Shown here piece after piece: positions 52,996-62,873 of a DNA stretch of 64,000 bases; within the stretch, counting starts at the first letter, position 1, and the number at the start of each line of letters is the position of its first letter. A program made the position numbers and the translations under genes. The notes under the pieces are model-generated. The model did no database searches and was not told where the DNA came from. It worked only from the letters and a program-made list of their open reading frames with translations. Source of the stretch: Niastella sp. OAS944 (GTDB lineage Bacteria > Bacteroidota > Bacteroidia > Chitinophagales > Chitinophagaceae); assembly GCA_024809215.1 (NCBI GenBank), contig JANUBW010000004.1, positions 124,001 to 188,000 of the forward strand, given 5' to 3'.

Positions 52996-54633
52996 TTATA
53001 AAGACTGTACAAACCCCGTAAGACTCTCGCCATTCTCCAAATTCAACTTCTTCTTCAACCGGTACCGCGATACCCGAAGGCTATCCTGTGAGATACCTAA
53101 TAAGGTGGCCATATCTTTTGATGCCAAATTTAGTTTGATGAGCGAAAGCATTCGCAGGTCATTAGGGGTAAGGTCGTCGTTGTATTTTTTCAGGTTATCG
53201 AAGAATGGCTGGTGAATTTGTTCAATGGTTTCCCTGAATTCATTCCAGTATTGATCGTGATTAAAGTTCTCATTTATTTGATGAAGCAATTGCTGTAACT
53301 GTTTCTTTTGATCACGTTTATCATCTTTGATCATTATCTCCAGCTTATTCTTCAGGTCTTCCAGCGACTGGTTCTTTTCAATAATATGCAGGGTATATGA
53401 GGTAAGTCCTTTCTTTTTTATTTCCAGCTCTTCCATTAGCCTTTCTTCCTGCAGTTGTTTATTGGCCAGTTCGGCTTGCATCAGGTCTTTCTGCGTTTCA
53501 TAAATATGCTGGTTTTGCTTACTCAGCATTTGTTCGTTCTTTATTTTTAACCGTTGGCGACTGATGGTCACCCAGCCCAACACAACCAGCAACACCACTA
53601 CAATGATAACGGCAATGGTAATCACCACTGTAAATTGACGCGCATTTTCAAGCTGTACTATTTCGTCGTTCTTTTTATCAATATCGAACAACACACTTAA
53701 GAAAGCAGTCTGCCGGTTATTTTCTGCAGAATACAGATCGATGGCGGCCTTGCGTGAAAGTTCTATATAATAATAAGCGCTGTCGTTCTGCCCCAGCAAA
53801 TGCCAGGCTTTGCCCAGGTCGCGATACGCCGAACCTTTTTGATAACTGTCGTTGATGATCACGGCGCGGGCAAGCGCTTTATGCGTTTCGCCAATCGCTT
53901 CGCGGTAACGGCAGGTCTTTCTATAAATATCACCCAGGTTATTGATCACTTCAATGCCCGCTACCTGATCGTTTACCTGGTCGTACAATTGTAATGAACG
54001 GTTGAAGTAATACCAGGCCGAATCATACTTCTCCAGGTCTTCATAAATACTGCCCAAGTTTTCATAGATCTTGGCCACCAGTTGTTGCTGTCCCGTATCG
54101 GCGCATTGCTGCAATGCCAGGCGTTGAAAAGCAAAAGCGCTGTCGTATTGTTTTTGTTTTTCGTACAGGTGACCAATTTTTCCATAGGTATCGGCCAGCC
54201 CTTCCCTATCGCCGCTCCTGTGATAAATAGATAAGGCCTCTTCATATTGTTTGCGGGCAACGGCCATCTGGCGGTTCTGATAATATACCAGTCCCATATC
54301 GTTCAGGTTGCGGGCAACCTGTTCCGTATTATTTGTTTCGCGAAATATTTTATCGGCCTGACGGTGAAAATCGAGCGCTTTGGGATAGTTGCCAAGGTAA
54401 TAACAGATCTGTCCCATCTGTTGCAAACAGGTACCCATCGTTTGCATATCCTTTCCGGCAATGGCCTTGCTGTACATTTCTTTCAGTAGTAAAAAAGCGG
54501 AGTCGGGGAAGCGCTTGCTCAGCCGTTGGGTATGTTGTAACTCCGAACGATCGTTCTCCTGAGCTTTAACTGCACTAACTGGCAGCACTACGCTAGTGAC
54601 CAAAACCAAAATAACTACCCGAAGCCTGTTCAT
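52996..54633 (-). CDS. TPR-membrane-HTH regulator (LuxR-like)
   Basis: A protein of 545 aa: signal peptide, six to seven TPRs (for example MAVARKQYEEALSIYHRSGD, YDSAWYYFNRSLQLYDQVND), a transmembrane helix (VVITIAVIIVVVLLVVLGWV, about 335-354), a long coiled coil and a C-terminal LuxR-like HTH (DLRMLSLIKLNLASKDMATL and GISQDSLRVSRYRLKK). A one-component sensor common in Bacteroidota. It is divergent from the TonB receptor operon at 54954 and may control it. Confidence 0.85.
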   Translation of the reverse strand: MNRLRVVILVLVTSVVLPVSAVKAQENDRSELQHTQRLSKRFPDSAFLLLKEMYSKAIAGKDMQTMGTCLQQMGQICYYLGNYPKALDFHRQADKIFRETNNTEQVARNLNDMGLVYYQNRQMAVARKQYEEALSIYHRSGDREGLADTYGKIGHLYEKQKQYDSAFAFQRLALQQCADTGQQQLVAKIYENLGSIYEDLEKYDSAWYYFNRSLQLYDQVNDQVAGIEVINNLGDIYRKTCRYREAIGETHKALARAVIINDSYQKGSAYRDLGKAWHLLGQNDSAYYYIELSRKAAIDLYSAENNRQTAFLSVLFDIDKKNDEIVQLENARQFTVVITIAVIIVVVLLVVLGWVTISRQRLKIKNEQMLSKQNQHIYETQKDLMQAELANKQLQEERLMEELEIKKKGLTSYTLHIIEKNQSLEDLKNKLEIMIKDDKRDQKKQLQQLLHQINENFNHDQYWNEFRETIEQIHQPFFDNLKKYNDDLTPNDLRMLSLIKLNLASKDMATLLGISQDSLRVSRYRLKKKLNLENGESLTGFVQSL

Positions 54634-54953
54634 ATTACAAGCGAAGAAACAGGTTTAATGTTAAGTAATTATTAAGTGAACCTCTCGTCAACTTGTTAAC
54701 TCGTCAACTAGTTAACTAGTTAACAATTCCTTCATGTTGCGGTAATAAATTGGTAATGACGTTTTTTGTTCTTTGACATGCACTGACAATCAGTACCTTA
54801 ATTGCCTTCTGTTAACGTTGTTGCCGTGTTGTTAACGGCGCCTGTAACGCTGTTACCAATATGTATACGCCCGTTTTTCCGATTCCTACGAGCCCTGTTA
54901 CACATTTGCACCTGGCATGAACACAACAGCATGCTACCAAAAAATTGGCTGTT
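54634..54953. other. Divergent promoter region with 8-bp array
   Basis: 320 bases between the TPR-HTH regulator and the TonB receptor. It holds the octamers TCGTCAAC, TTGTTAAC, TCGTCAAC, TAGTTAAC, TAGTTAAC at 54685-54724. No gene seen, and no full-consensus promoter. Confidence 0.6.
54685..54724. repeat. 8-bp GTYRAC array
   Basis: Five octamers with the core GTYRAC in exact 8-base phase, 52 bases before the regulator start codon. Confidence 0.8.
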
Positions 54954-57725
54954 ATGAAGCACATCTTGTCTTTTCTTTTTACCCTGACCAGTCTCGCTAT
55001 TTCTGCGCATGCGCAGCAGAAACTATTGCAAGGACAGATCAGGGACAAGCAAACGGGCGAATTATTACCCAACGCAACCATTTCGTTTAAAGGCCCCAGA
55101 GGCGTTAATGTCGTTTCGGGGTTGAACGGCACCTATTACGTAAGAAGCCTTCCTACCGGCGACTACACCATCAGGGTTAATTATGTAGGGTACAAACAAT
55201 TTGAAGGCACTTATACGGTAACCACCCAACGACAACAGATCTTTTCGATAACACTCGAACCTAACAAAAACGACCTTACCGAGATCATCGTTGCCGGAAA
55301 ACACGATAAAGGCTCAGACGCCTATGCACTGCTGGCAGGCCGTCGTGCCGATCTTATTCAAAACGCGGTATCGTCTAAAGCCATTGAAATATCTCCCGAT
55401 CTGTCGGTGGCCAACGTAACCCAACGCGTTTCGGGTATTTCGCTCGAAAGAAGCACCAATGGCGAAGGACAATATGCCATTGTAAGGGGTATGGACAAAC
55501 GTTATATATATACCCTGGTGAACGGTATCAAGATCCCCAGCCCCGATAACAAGAACCGCTACGTTCCACTGGACATCTTCCCCGCCGACCTGCTCGACCG
55601 TTTGGAAGTATCCAAATCACTTTCCCCTAACATGGAAGGCGACGGAATTGGCGGCGCAATAAATATGATCATGAAGAATGCACCGGAGAAATTTTCTGTA
55701 AAAGCCAATGTCGCAGCAGGATATGCCGACAAATTCATCTCTCAGGACTTCAACAAATTCTCTACCTCCGCTTCACCCAACCATTCTCCACGTTATAATA
55801 ACGGCGCCGCTTATCAGGCCACGACGAACGATTTTACAAACGACGCCTTTACTTATAAAACCAAACACAATCCCATTGCAGCCCTGGCTGGTGTTTCTGT
55901 TGGCGGCCGCATGCTCAACAATAAATTAGGTATACTGGTAGCAGGCAGTTTCCAAAACAACTACCGCAATGTGTACAGCGTTTTCTTTAATACAGAAACC
56001 GACCGTAACAATGGCGACGCTACCGTAGAAGGCATACAAACGCGTAATTATTCTATTCAGCAGCAACGCAGCGGTATTCATACCCGCTTGGATTATCAAC
56101 TGAACAACAACCACCGCTTAAGCGCCTATGCCGGTTATATGAACCTGATGAGAAATGAATTCAGGTTTGTATCAGACACAAACTTGAAACTGGGTCGTGT
56201 GGGTCTTGGCAGCGGTCGCATCAGCAACAGTTATCGCACGTTGCACGAAGTACAGAAAATAGCCAACACTACTATTGGTGGTGAACAAACCTTCACAAGG
56301 ATTTTCCAGGTTAACTGGACAGCCGCCTGGTCAAAAGCCATTGGTAACCGCCCCGATGAAGCTACGCTGAACCTGGTAACCGGCGTATCAAAAGACCCCG
56401 CAACAGGCAAGATGGTAGAAGCGCCCCTGAATCTCGACGGCACCTCCTACCGCCAGTTTGCGCATAGCATTGATGAGGATAAGAACGGTTATCTGAACCT
56501 TATTTATCAAACCCAACTGGGTGCTATACACGCAACCTGGTCGGCCGGTGGTATGTACCGCAACAAAACAAGAAAAAGCCAGTACGACAGCTATTCACTG
56601 CGCCCCACACCTGGCATACAGGTTTATAATGGCGACATTAACAATAATACCTTCTCGGTATTCAATGGCGAAGGAACTTCAGACAATGCGCTAAACTATA
56701 CCACCGAAGAGAATGTAGGTGCAGCCTACGGTATGGTGAAGCTCGAGTACAACAAACTGCAGGTTACCGGTGGCGCCCGTTATGAGAATACCGATCTTAC
56801 CTGGAACAGCAATGTACCGGAATCGGTAAAAGGTAAAACCGGTTCTATTTCTTATTACGATGTATTGCCTTCGGCACATATTAAATATAGCCTCGACAAA
56901 ACAATGGCTATCCGTGCATCTTATTATTCAGCTATCAGCCGTCCGAACTTTTATGAAGTGGTACCACATACCAGCGGTGATCCTGATGCAGACTATGTGG
57001 AGATCGGCAATCCTAATCTGAAACGCACCACTGCCGATAACTTTGACCTGCGTTATGAATTATATCCTAAAGGCCTCGATCAATTGCTTGCCGGCGTGTT
57101 TTATAAAAGATTAAAAAATCCTATTGAATACGCGCTGGAAGATGAGGGCACCAACACCTATTATTTGCCTGATAATTTTGGGAATGCTACCAACTATGGT
57201 TTTGAACTTGACCTGGCTAAATATTTCCGTTGGTTTGGCATTAAGGCGAACTATACATTCACCGATTCACGTATCACCACCTCAAAGGTGAAACGCTACA
57301 GCACTGCCACCGGACAAAGCACTGAAGCGGTAGATCAAACCCGTCCGTTACAGGGACAATCGAAACATATTGCCAACCTTTCGTTAATGGTAAAACATGA
57401 TAATATTGGCCTGAACGCGCAACTGGCCTTCAATTATACCGGCAGAAGGATCAACACTGTATCGCAGTTCCTCAATAATGATATCTGGCAGAAAGGTTTT
57501 GCCCAAATGGATTTTTCTGTAGAGAAAAAACTGGCCCGCCGCTGGTTTGTATACGCCAAGATCAACAACATTCTTAACACACCATACGAACTGGAGATCC
57601 GCCAACCCTATACCGGAAACGACATCACCGGCGATGTACCACATCAGTCTGTTGGCAGGAATGTGTTTGTGCGGAAGGGTACTTATGGTGCTAACTATTT
57701 ACTTGGCGTTAAATTTAAACTGTAG
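54954..57725 (+). CDS. TonB-dependent receptor
   Basis: About 923 aa from the ATG at 54954. Signal peptide (HILSFLFTLTSLAISAHA), carboxypeptidase-regulatory-like domain (25-105, LLQGQIRDKQTGELLPNATI), plug (ISPDLSVANVTQRVSGISLE, YAIVRGMDKRYIYTLVNGIK, LEVSKSLSPNMEGDGIGGAI) and barrel ending LLGVKFKL. No STN domain. It begins a plus-strand operon with a beta-helix lipoprotein and a histidine phosphatase, which suggests import of a phosphorylated compound or its metal complex. Confidence 0.92.
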   Translation: MKHILSFLFTLTSLAISAHAQQKLLQGQIRDKQTGELLPNATISFKGPRGVNVVSGLNGTYYVRSLPTGDYTIRVNYVGYKQFEGTYTVTTQRQQIFSITLEPNKNDLTEIIVAGKHDKGSDAYALLAGRRADLIQNAVSSKAIEISPDLSVANVTQRVSGISLERSTNGEGQYAIVRGMDKRYIYTLVNGIKIPSPDNKNRYVPLDIFPADLLDRLEVSKSLSPNMEGDGIGGAINMIMKNAPEKFSVKANVAAGYADKFISQDFNKFSTSASPNHSPRYNNGAAYQATTNDFTNDAFTYKTKHNPIAALAGVSVGGRMLNNKLGILVAGSFQNNYRNVYSVFFNTETDRNNGDATVEGIQTRNYSIQQQRSGIHTRLDYQLNNNHRLSAYAGYMNLMRNEFRFVSDTNLKLGRVGLGSGRISNSYRTLHEVQKIANTTIGGEQTFTRIFQVNWTAAWSKAIGNRPDEATLNLVTGVSKDPATGKMVEAPLNLDGTSYRQFAHSIDEDKNGYLNLIYQTQLGAIHATWSAGGMYRNKTRKSQYDSYSLRPTPGIQVYNGDINNNTFSVFNGEGTSDNALNYTTEENVGAAYGMVKLEYNKLQVTGGARYENTDLTWNSNVPESVKGKTGSISYYDVLPSAHIKYSLDKTMAIRASYYSAISRPNFYEVVPHTSGDPDADYVEIGNPNLKRTTADNFDLRYELYPKGLDQLLAGVFYKRLKNPIEYALEDEGTNTYYLPDNFGNATNYGFELDLAKYFRWFGIKANYTFTDSRITTSKVKRYSTATGQSTEAVDQTRPLQGQSKHIANLSLMVKHDNIGLNAQLAFNYTGRRINTVSQFLNNDIWQKGFAQMDFSVEKKLARRWFVYAKINNILNTPYELEIRQPYTGNDITGDVPHQSVGRNVFVRKGTYGANYLLGVKFKL

Positions 57726-57743
57726 TGAACAAACAAGCTGGTA

Positions 57744-57883
57744 CAGGTACAAGTTGCAGGTACCAGGTACCGTTACCAGTTCCCTGGTCCTGTATTTTGT
57801 ATTCCCCGGCAACTGGCAACAGGTAACCAGTAACATAATCCCTGTATTCCCTGTAACCTGCACTCTGTAACATGTAACTCATA
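57744..57883. repeat. Long 7-bp array upstream of the beta-helix gene
   Basis: Twenty heptamers in phase without indel, for example CAGGTAC, AAGTTGC, AGGTACC, AGGTACC, GTTACCA, and later CGGCAAC, TGGCAAC, AGGTAAC, CAGTAAC, CCCTGTA, CTCTGTA, ACATGTA. GGTAC and GTTAC-type units are partly self-complementary. It ends 12 bases before the ATG at 57896. Confidence 0.8.
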
Positions 57884-57895
57884 AATACTACCACA

Positions 57896-59266
57896 ATGAA
57901 CAATTACATAAAACATATACTTGGCATAGCATTACCTGTATTGGTACTTACCGCATGTCACAAAGAAGAGATCGTAGATATTTCAACGGCGCGCATCTCG
58001 GCCGGACAAACCATCACTACAGATACGTTGAGTGGCACCATAAAAGGTACGCTGCAAAGCGGCAAAACCTATTATTTCAAATCAGATATTGTTATCAATG
58101 CCGGCGATACTTTATTAATGCTGGAAGGTTCTAAACTCATTGCCCTTGGTGATGGCAAAAGCACAACCACCAGTCCGCAGATCACCTGTAACGGAACATT
58201 TATCAGTTTGGGTACACCAAACAACCATAACTTCATTACAGTAGCAAATGAGCTACGCAATACCAGCACCATTGGTAAAGGCATTTGGGGCGGTATTCAA
58301 TGCGGCGCCAATAGCGGCGACCTCATTATTAAATGGACACACCTTGAATTTGCAGGTGGTCCTGCCGGTCAGGCATTTGACGGCGCTGTATATTCCGCAT
58401 CGGGCGATCCACGCTACACCATTGCCTATACTAACATCAATGGCAATGTTATTTTTGAAGACAACTGGGTATATGGCAGCACCGACGATGGCATGCGTAT
58501 ACTGCATGGAAAGATCAGCGTTATGCGTAACACCTATGAGGCCTGTGGTAAAGCAGGTGGCGAAGCCCTGAACATTAAAAACGGCACTGTTGGTGATGTA
58601 GCTTATAACCTGGCTATTGGTGCAGCTACCAATGGATTTAAAGTTTCGAACAGTGGCGATGGTCCCGTACAAACCAATGTGAACGTATACAACAATACCA
58701 TTGTCAATTGCGGGTTCCGTCAGGTAAAATCGGGACGCGGCGGATCTATCAATTTTGAAAAAGGCGCGCAGGGTAAAATATACAACAACATGGTAGTTAA
58801 CTGCCGCTTTGGATTGCGCGTTACTTCCGATGCCGATGTAGCACACATTAACTACAACAACCAGTTTTATTACGCCAACGACCAACGCCTCATCAACCAG
58901 TTCAACGCAACTGACGGCGTGGCCAAAACACAAAATGCCGACATCCGCAGCGAATCGCCCAAAGGCAATAATCCTTCTTTTGCATCATACGATGTAAACC
59001 AGTTTGATTATACAACCGCAGCCATTCCAATGGATATTTCGGCTATGCCATTAAGTATCATTACCGCCGGCGCCTATAATTTTGGTTTACTTCCGGGCTC
59101 ACCGGCGCTTAAAAAAGCCAATGCCGATGTATTTAAACCATCAAAGACGGTTCCACAAGGTGGTACTTATGGAGCAACCACGTCGGATGCGGGTGTTGAT
59201 ATAGGAGCTTATCAGGGAGATGGATCAGGAAATTTACACTACTCATCGAGCCTCTCTTTCAAATAA
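57896..59266 (+). CDS. Right-handed beta-helix lipoprotein
   Basis: A protein of 456 aa with a lipobox (LPVLVLTACHKE). The body is a parallel beta-helix with coils such as GNVIFEDNWVYGSTDDGMRI, NVNVYNNTIVNCGFRQVKSG and GKIYNNMVVNCRFGLRV, like pectate-lyase-type or adhesin-type helices, but without clear lyase catalytic residues. Cell-surface localisation is likely. It lies between the TonB receptor and the phosphatase; probably binds the substrate. Confidence 0.8.
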   Translation: MNNYIKHILGIALPVLVLTACHKEEIVDISTARISAGQTITTDTLSGTIKGTLQSGKTYYFKSDIVINAGDTLLMLEGSKLIALGDGKSTTTSPQITCNGTFISLGTPNNHNFITVANELRNTSTIGKGIWGGIQCGANSGDLIIKWTHLEFAGGPAGQAFDGAVYSASGDPRYTIAYTNINGNVIFEDNWVYGSTDDGMRILHGKISVMRNTYEACGKAGGEALNIKNGTVGDVAYNLAIGAATNGFKVSNSGDGPVQTNVNVYNNTIVNCGFRQVKSGRGGSINFEKGAQGKIYNNMVVNCRFGLRVTSDADVAHINYNNQFYYANDQRLINQFNATDGVAKTQNADIRSESPKGNNPSFASYDVNQFDYTTAAIPMDISAMPLSIITAGAYNFGLLPGSPALKKANADVFKPSKTVPQGGTYGATTSDAGVDIGAYQGDGSGNLHYSSSLSFK

Positions 59267-59293
59267 TGCTTTTGAGTTAAAACGAAAAGTAAC

Positions 59294-60571
59294 ATGGCAT
59301 ATCTCATACGAACATATATAGTAACAAGCATCATTCTTTCATTTCTATCGATTAAAGCACAAAGCAAACAATTGTATGCCGGAACTAAGACTCCTTATCC
59401 TACTCCGGCCCAACAATACACGCCGCCACCGGCAGGGTTTAAACCGGTATTTGTAAATCATGTAGGCCGGCATGGATCGCGGTTCTTAACAAAGGCAGGC
59501 AGCGATCAAATGGTTTTTGATATATTAAACAAAGCACAAAGTCAAAAGGCATTGACCCCGCTGGGTCAGCAATTGCTTGGCATGACGGAACACTTTGTTG
59601 CTATTCAAAAAGAAAATTACGAGAACATTACCGGGCTTGGCAAAGAAGAACAGGCTTGTATTGCTAAAAGAATGCTGAACAATTATGCTGATGCATTCAA
59701 AGGAAACGGACTCGAAATTGTAGCCACCCATAAAGTAAGAACACAGCAAAGCGCTTCGGCCTTTCTTACCAGTTTTAATAATTACAAGGGTAATAAACAA
59801 TCAACCATTGTCCCCGATTCACTTGATACCACCCTGCGTTTTTATGATCTGTCGCCCGCATACCAGGCTTATAAAAAAAGCGCTGCCGTATCAGCACCTG
59901 TTGATTCATTACTTAAAGACGCCAAAACCGCCACAATGGCCAGGGCCATTTGCAAGCGCATCTTTAAGCAAGGCTTTGCAATAGAGCCTGTTAATTTTAC
60001 CATTGGGTTGTACGACATGTATTGCGGCCGGTTTTCGATCACTGAAGAAATGAAGCAACACGGCTTTACCAATAAAAGCATCGACTTTAGCATTGCTTTT
60101 AATTCGCAACAATTACAATGGTTAGATTTCATTAACGGCGCAGAAGACTTTTACGAAAAAGGCGCCGCCCGCGACACATTGGGTATTCAGGCAACGGTAG
60201 CTGCACCTTTGCTGAATGATTTTATCAAAAGCACCAGCGCTATTGTCGATCATACCAAACAGGAAGATGCTATTCTGCGTTTTACCCATGCCGAAGCAAT
60301 TTCACCATTTGCTACTTTACTGGGTATTCCTCAGGCTAGTGTACCGGCCGCATCGGTTTATGAGTATAATAAACATTGGTCGGCAGCAGCTATTATTCCC
60401 CTTAGCGCAAATATTCAATGGATCGTTTATTCGAATGGAACGGAGTATTTGGTAAAGGCGTTGTTGAATGAGAAAGAAGTATCGTTGCCGGTGCCTACCA
60501 ATCAATGGCCCTACTATAAATGGGCAGATCTGAATGAGTATTATTTGCGGAAATTAAAGAAACTGAATTAA
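59294..60571 (+). CDS. Secreted histidine phosphatase (MINPP/phytase-like)
   Basis: A protein of 425 aa with signal peptide. VNHVGRHGSRFLTKAG holds the RHGxR phosphate loop with the nucleophile His, and RFTHAEAISPFATLLGI holds the HAE proton-donor triad of branch-2 histidine acid phosphatases. This group includes multiple inositol polyphosphate phosphatases of gut and soil Bacteroidota. With the receptor and beta-helix genes it suggests use of phytate or another phosphoester. A 7-bp-type hairpin follows its stop. Confidence 0.88.
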   Translation: MAYLIRTYIVTSIILSFLSIKAQSKQLYAGTKTPYPTPAQQYTPPPAGFKPVFVNHVGRHGSRFLTKAGSDQMVFDILNKAQSQKALTPLGQQLLGMTEHFVAIQKENYENITGLGKEEQACIAKRMLNNYADAFKGNGLEIVATHKVRTQQSASAFLTSFNNYKGNKQSTIVPDSLDTTLRFYDLSPAYQAYKKSAAVSAPVDSLLKDAKTATMARAICKRIFKQGFAIEPVNFTIGLYDMYCGRFSITEEMKQHGFTNKSIDFSIAFNSQQLQWLDFINGAEDFYEKGAARDTLGIQATVAAPLLNDFIKSTSAIVDHTKQEDAILRFTHAEAISPFATLLGIPQASVPAASVYEYNKHWSAAAIIPLSANIQWIVYSNGTEYLVKALLNEKEVSLPVPTNQWPYYKWADLNEYYLRKLKKLN

Positions 60572-60683
60572 TATCGAATATCGAATTTTCAATGTAGATT
60601 GTCGAAGTGAATACAGTTCCAATTTGCAACTTTTGTATTTCACTTCAACATTCTACATTCTTCTGTTCAACATTCGATATTCC
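60571..60683. repeat. Long inverted repeat with 7-bp rhythm
   Basis: Left ATATCGA, ATATCGA, ATTTTCA, ATGTAGA, TTGTCGA then AGTGAA; right TTCACTT, CAACATT, CTACATT, and further CAACATT, CGATATT. The arms of about 40 bases are complementary in part, between two convergent genes. Likely a bidirectional terminator. Confidence 0.7.
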
Positions 60684-61933
60684 TACTGACACCTGCTACC
60701 AAGAAACTTAATCGTAGTCTTATTCATATCACTATAAAACTGATGCCCTGCGAACATCACATCTATTTGCCCTTTTACAAAATCACGCTGTAACAAATTG
60801 AGTGCATTAAAAGCCGGATACACAGCCGTATTGGCCAGCGCTATTTTCGATACACTGTCTGAATTTGCTTTTATATAATTCTTATCAGTAAGCCATTTAT
60901 TATTCTTCAATTCATTGAAAATCGCGATGGAGGTAGCTATACTTATATCAGAGCGGCGGGCAAACCTTTCGGGATACACCGGGCTTTTATCATTTATAAA
61001 ATATTTACTACACACGCCCCTACTGTTCAATCCATTTGAATTGGTTAACGCATCGGCATTACCGGTGGCGCCCACCTCGGGCTGATCGTCGTTCTTCGCC
61101 ATACAAAACTGATACGGAACGGTGGAGATATCAAACACTACTTTATACGCCTGGGCGCAATATGACACGCCCGATCTAAACTTATACACATAAGATAAAC
61201 AGCAGGAGAACGCCCCGCCATTGCTCATACCAATTGAATACAGGGGTATGGCCGGTGTGCTATAACCACGGGCATAAAAAGTATCACGAATGGCTTTTAT
61301 ATTGGCAAGATCAACATTGGTAGTACTGTCGAGCGGTGAAGGCTTCCAGCGAATAACGCCATCGCCATTCAGGTCTTTGTTCAGCGTAGATTCTTCCGAC
61401 TCAGTAACCACAACCGCATAACCCGCAGCCACCAGGTCTTTTATCATTTGCAACCATTCATAATTGATAACAAGATTAGTTGCGTTGCCCCCGGTGCCAT
61501 GCAAGAGGAAAGCAGTGCCTTTATGTGATGCCGGAAAATAATAGTAAACGTTCTTGAGATTATCGACCCCTTTTATTTTTTCGTTTTTCAGTGTGAACGG
61601 GGTAATGGCTTTTAAGTTGGCCGTTACATTCACATTCTGTGCAGGCATTACGAAGCTGTTATGCCATTCACCACTATTCTGTAATATACTGGTGTAACCG
61701 GTCCATTGATCAAAAACATAGTTGTCTGAAGCCGCATTAGACCAAATGTGCACGGTGTCGCCGATCTTATATTTACCGCCTCCATACCCATTTACCACAG
61801 TTACGGTAGCACTATCGGTACTTGTTACCGGAGGATCGGGTGTAGGATTGTCCGGAGCCGGGTTGTTATGTGATTTTTGACACGAAAAGACGAAGCATAT
61901 TAATGCCAAACCAGGGAAACAAATTTTTCTCAT
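60683..61933 (-). CDS. Lipoprotein with InlB-like repeat and alpha/beta hydrolase domain
   Basis: A protein of 416 aa with lipobox (ALICFVFSCQKS). Residues 40-115 form a bacterial-repeat (InlB B-like) module (GYGGGKYKIGDTVHIWSNAA, MPAQNVNVTANLKA). The rest is a hydrolase fold: AFLLHGTGGNATNLVINYEW, nucleophile elbow SIGMSNGGAFSC and a C-terminal MFAGHQFYSD with the probable His. It resembles secreted depolymerase/feruloyl-esterase-like proteins. Substrate unknown. Confidence 0.75.
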   Translation of the reverse strand: MRKICFPGLALICFVFSCQKSHNNPAPDNPTPDPPVTSTDSATVTVVNGYGGGKYKIGDTVHIWSNAASDNYVFDQWTGYTSILQNSGEWHNSFVMPAQNVNVTANLKAITPFTLKNEKIKGVDNLKNVYYYFPASHKGTAFLLHGTGGNATNLVINYEWLQMIKDLVAAGYAVVVTESEESTLNKDLNGDGVIRWKPSPLDSTTNVDLANIKAIRDTFYARGYSTPAIPLYSIGMSNGGAFSCCLSYVYKFRSGVSYCAQAYKVVFDISTVPYQFCMAKNDDQPEVGATGNADALTNSNGLNSRGVCSKYFINDKSPVYPERFARRSDISIATSIAIFNELKNNKWLTDKNYIKANSDSVSKIALANTAVYPAFNALNLLQRDFVKGQIDVMFAGHQFYSDMNKTTIKFLGSRCQ

Positions 61934-62036
61934 AAGATATAGTCTAAGGGTTAAACGTTGGGTGTTATAAATAATTGCCCTTATAGACTTATATCATGCT
62001 GAGTGGTTTAATTAAAGAGTATAATACTAAGAAAAA

Positions 62037-62114
62037 GAAGTAAGATGTATGATGTAAGAAGAGCCTTAAATTTCGGGTTCTTCCTACTTCCTACTTCTTA
62101 CCTCCTACTTCATA
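62037..62114. repeat. Hairpin of 7-bp arrays
   Basis: GAAGTAA, GATGTAT, GATGTAA (62037-62057) and CTTCCTA, CTTCCTA, CTTCTTA, CCTCCTA, CTTCATA (62080-62114); the same unit family as at 43834 and 52173. It lies just behind the surE stop. Confidence 0.8.
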
Positions 62115-62116
62115 TT

Positions 62117-62860
62117 TTAAGCTACCGGCTGCTTAGTTAAAACTTCTTTAAGCCTCTTTTCATCAGTAAGATCCAACCTAAGCGGAGTAATAGAAACATA
62201 ATCATTTTCAACTGCCCAGCGGTCGGTGTCTTCTTCAGCCGGCTCAAGCGGCGTTACGGTGAACCAGTAATGTTTACGGCCCATAGGGTCAACACCGGGA
62301 ACTATTTTGCCATCATACAACCGTACCGACTGGCGGGTCCATTTCAACCCTTTTGGTTGCGGCGGAAAATTTACGTTATATAAACCGAGCGACGTATTCT
62401 CAAACAATACCGCAAGTGTTTTTTCAACAAACGGCGCCAAGGCCTCAAAATCGGGCTCTGTTTTACCAACCGGCGTACTTAGTGCAATACCCCTGATACC
62501 TAACAGCACGGCCTGTTTAGCCGCAGCCAGCGTACCAGAGTGCCACATACCGTTGCCAAGGTTGGGGCCCATATTTATTCCCGATAAAACAACATCGGTT
62601 TGTGCGTATAAATGACTGCCCAAGGCAACACAGTCGGCCGGTGTGCCATTCACCCGCCAGGCCTCTATGCCCTCCCCTTCAAATACAATGGGCGATTTCT
62701 TCAATGATAAAGGCCGGGAATGCGTTACCGCATGTCCCATACTACTTTGTTCCACATCAGGTGCAATAACGCTTACTTTACCAAAACGCGAAGCTATTCG
62801 TGCAAGCGCGGCAATACCCGGACTGTAAATTCCATCGTCGTTGGTTATCAAAATGTTCAT
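62117..62860 (-). CDS. surE: 5'/3'-nucleotidase SurE
   Basis: A protein of 247 aa with the SurE start NILITNDDGIYSPGI (metal-binding Asp pair), APDVEQSSMGHAVT and LSGINMGPNLGNGMWHSGTL. It removes phosphate from nucleoside 5'- and 3'-monophosphates and short polyphosphates in the cytoplasm. Full length for the family. Framed on both sides by 7-bp arrays, the upstream one starting 14 bases before the ATG. Confidence 0.95.
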   Translation of the reverse strand: MNILITNDDGIYSPGIAALARIASRFGKVSVIAPDVEQSSMGHAVTHSRPLSLKKSPIVFEGEGIEAWRVNGTPADCVALGSHLYAQTDVVLSGINMGPNLGNGMWHSGTLAAAKQAVLLGIRGIALSTPVGKTEPDFEALAPFVEKTLAVLFENTSLGLYNVNFPPQPKGLKWTRQSVRLYDGKIVPGVDPMGRKHYWFTVTPLEPAEEDTDRWAVENDYVSITPLRLDLTDEKRLKEVLTKQPVA

Positions 62861-62873
62861 AGGCTATTTTTTA

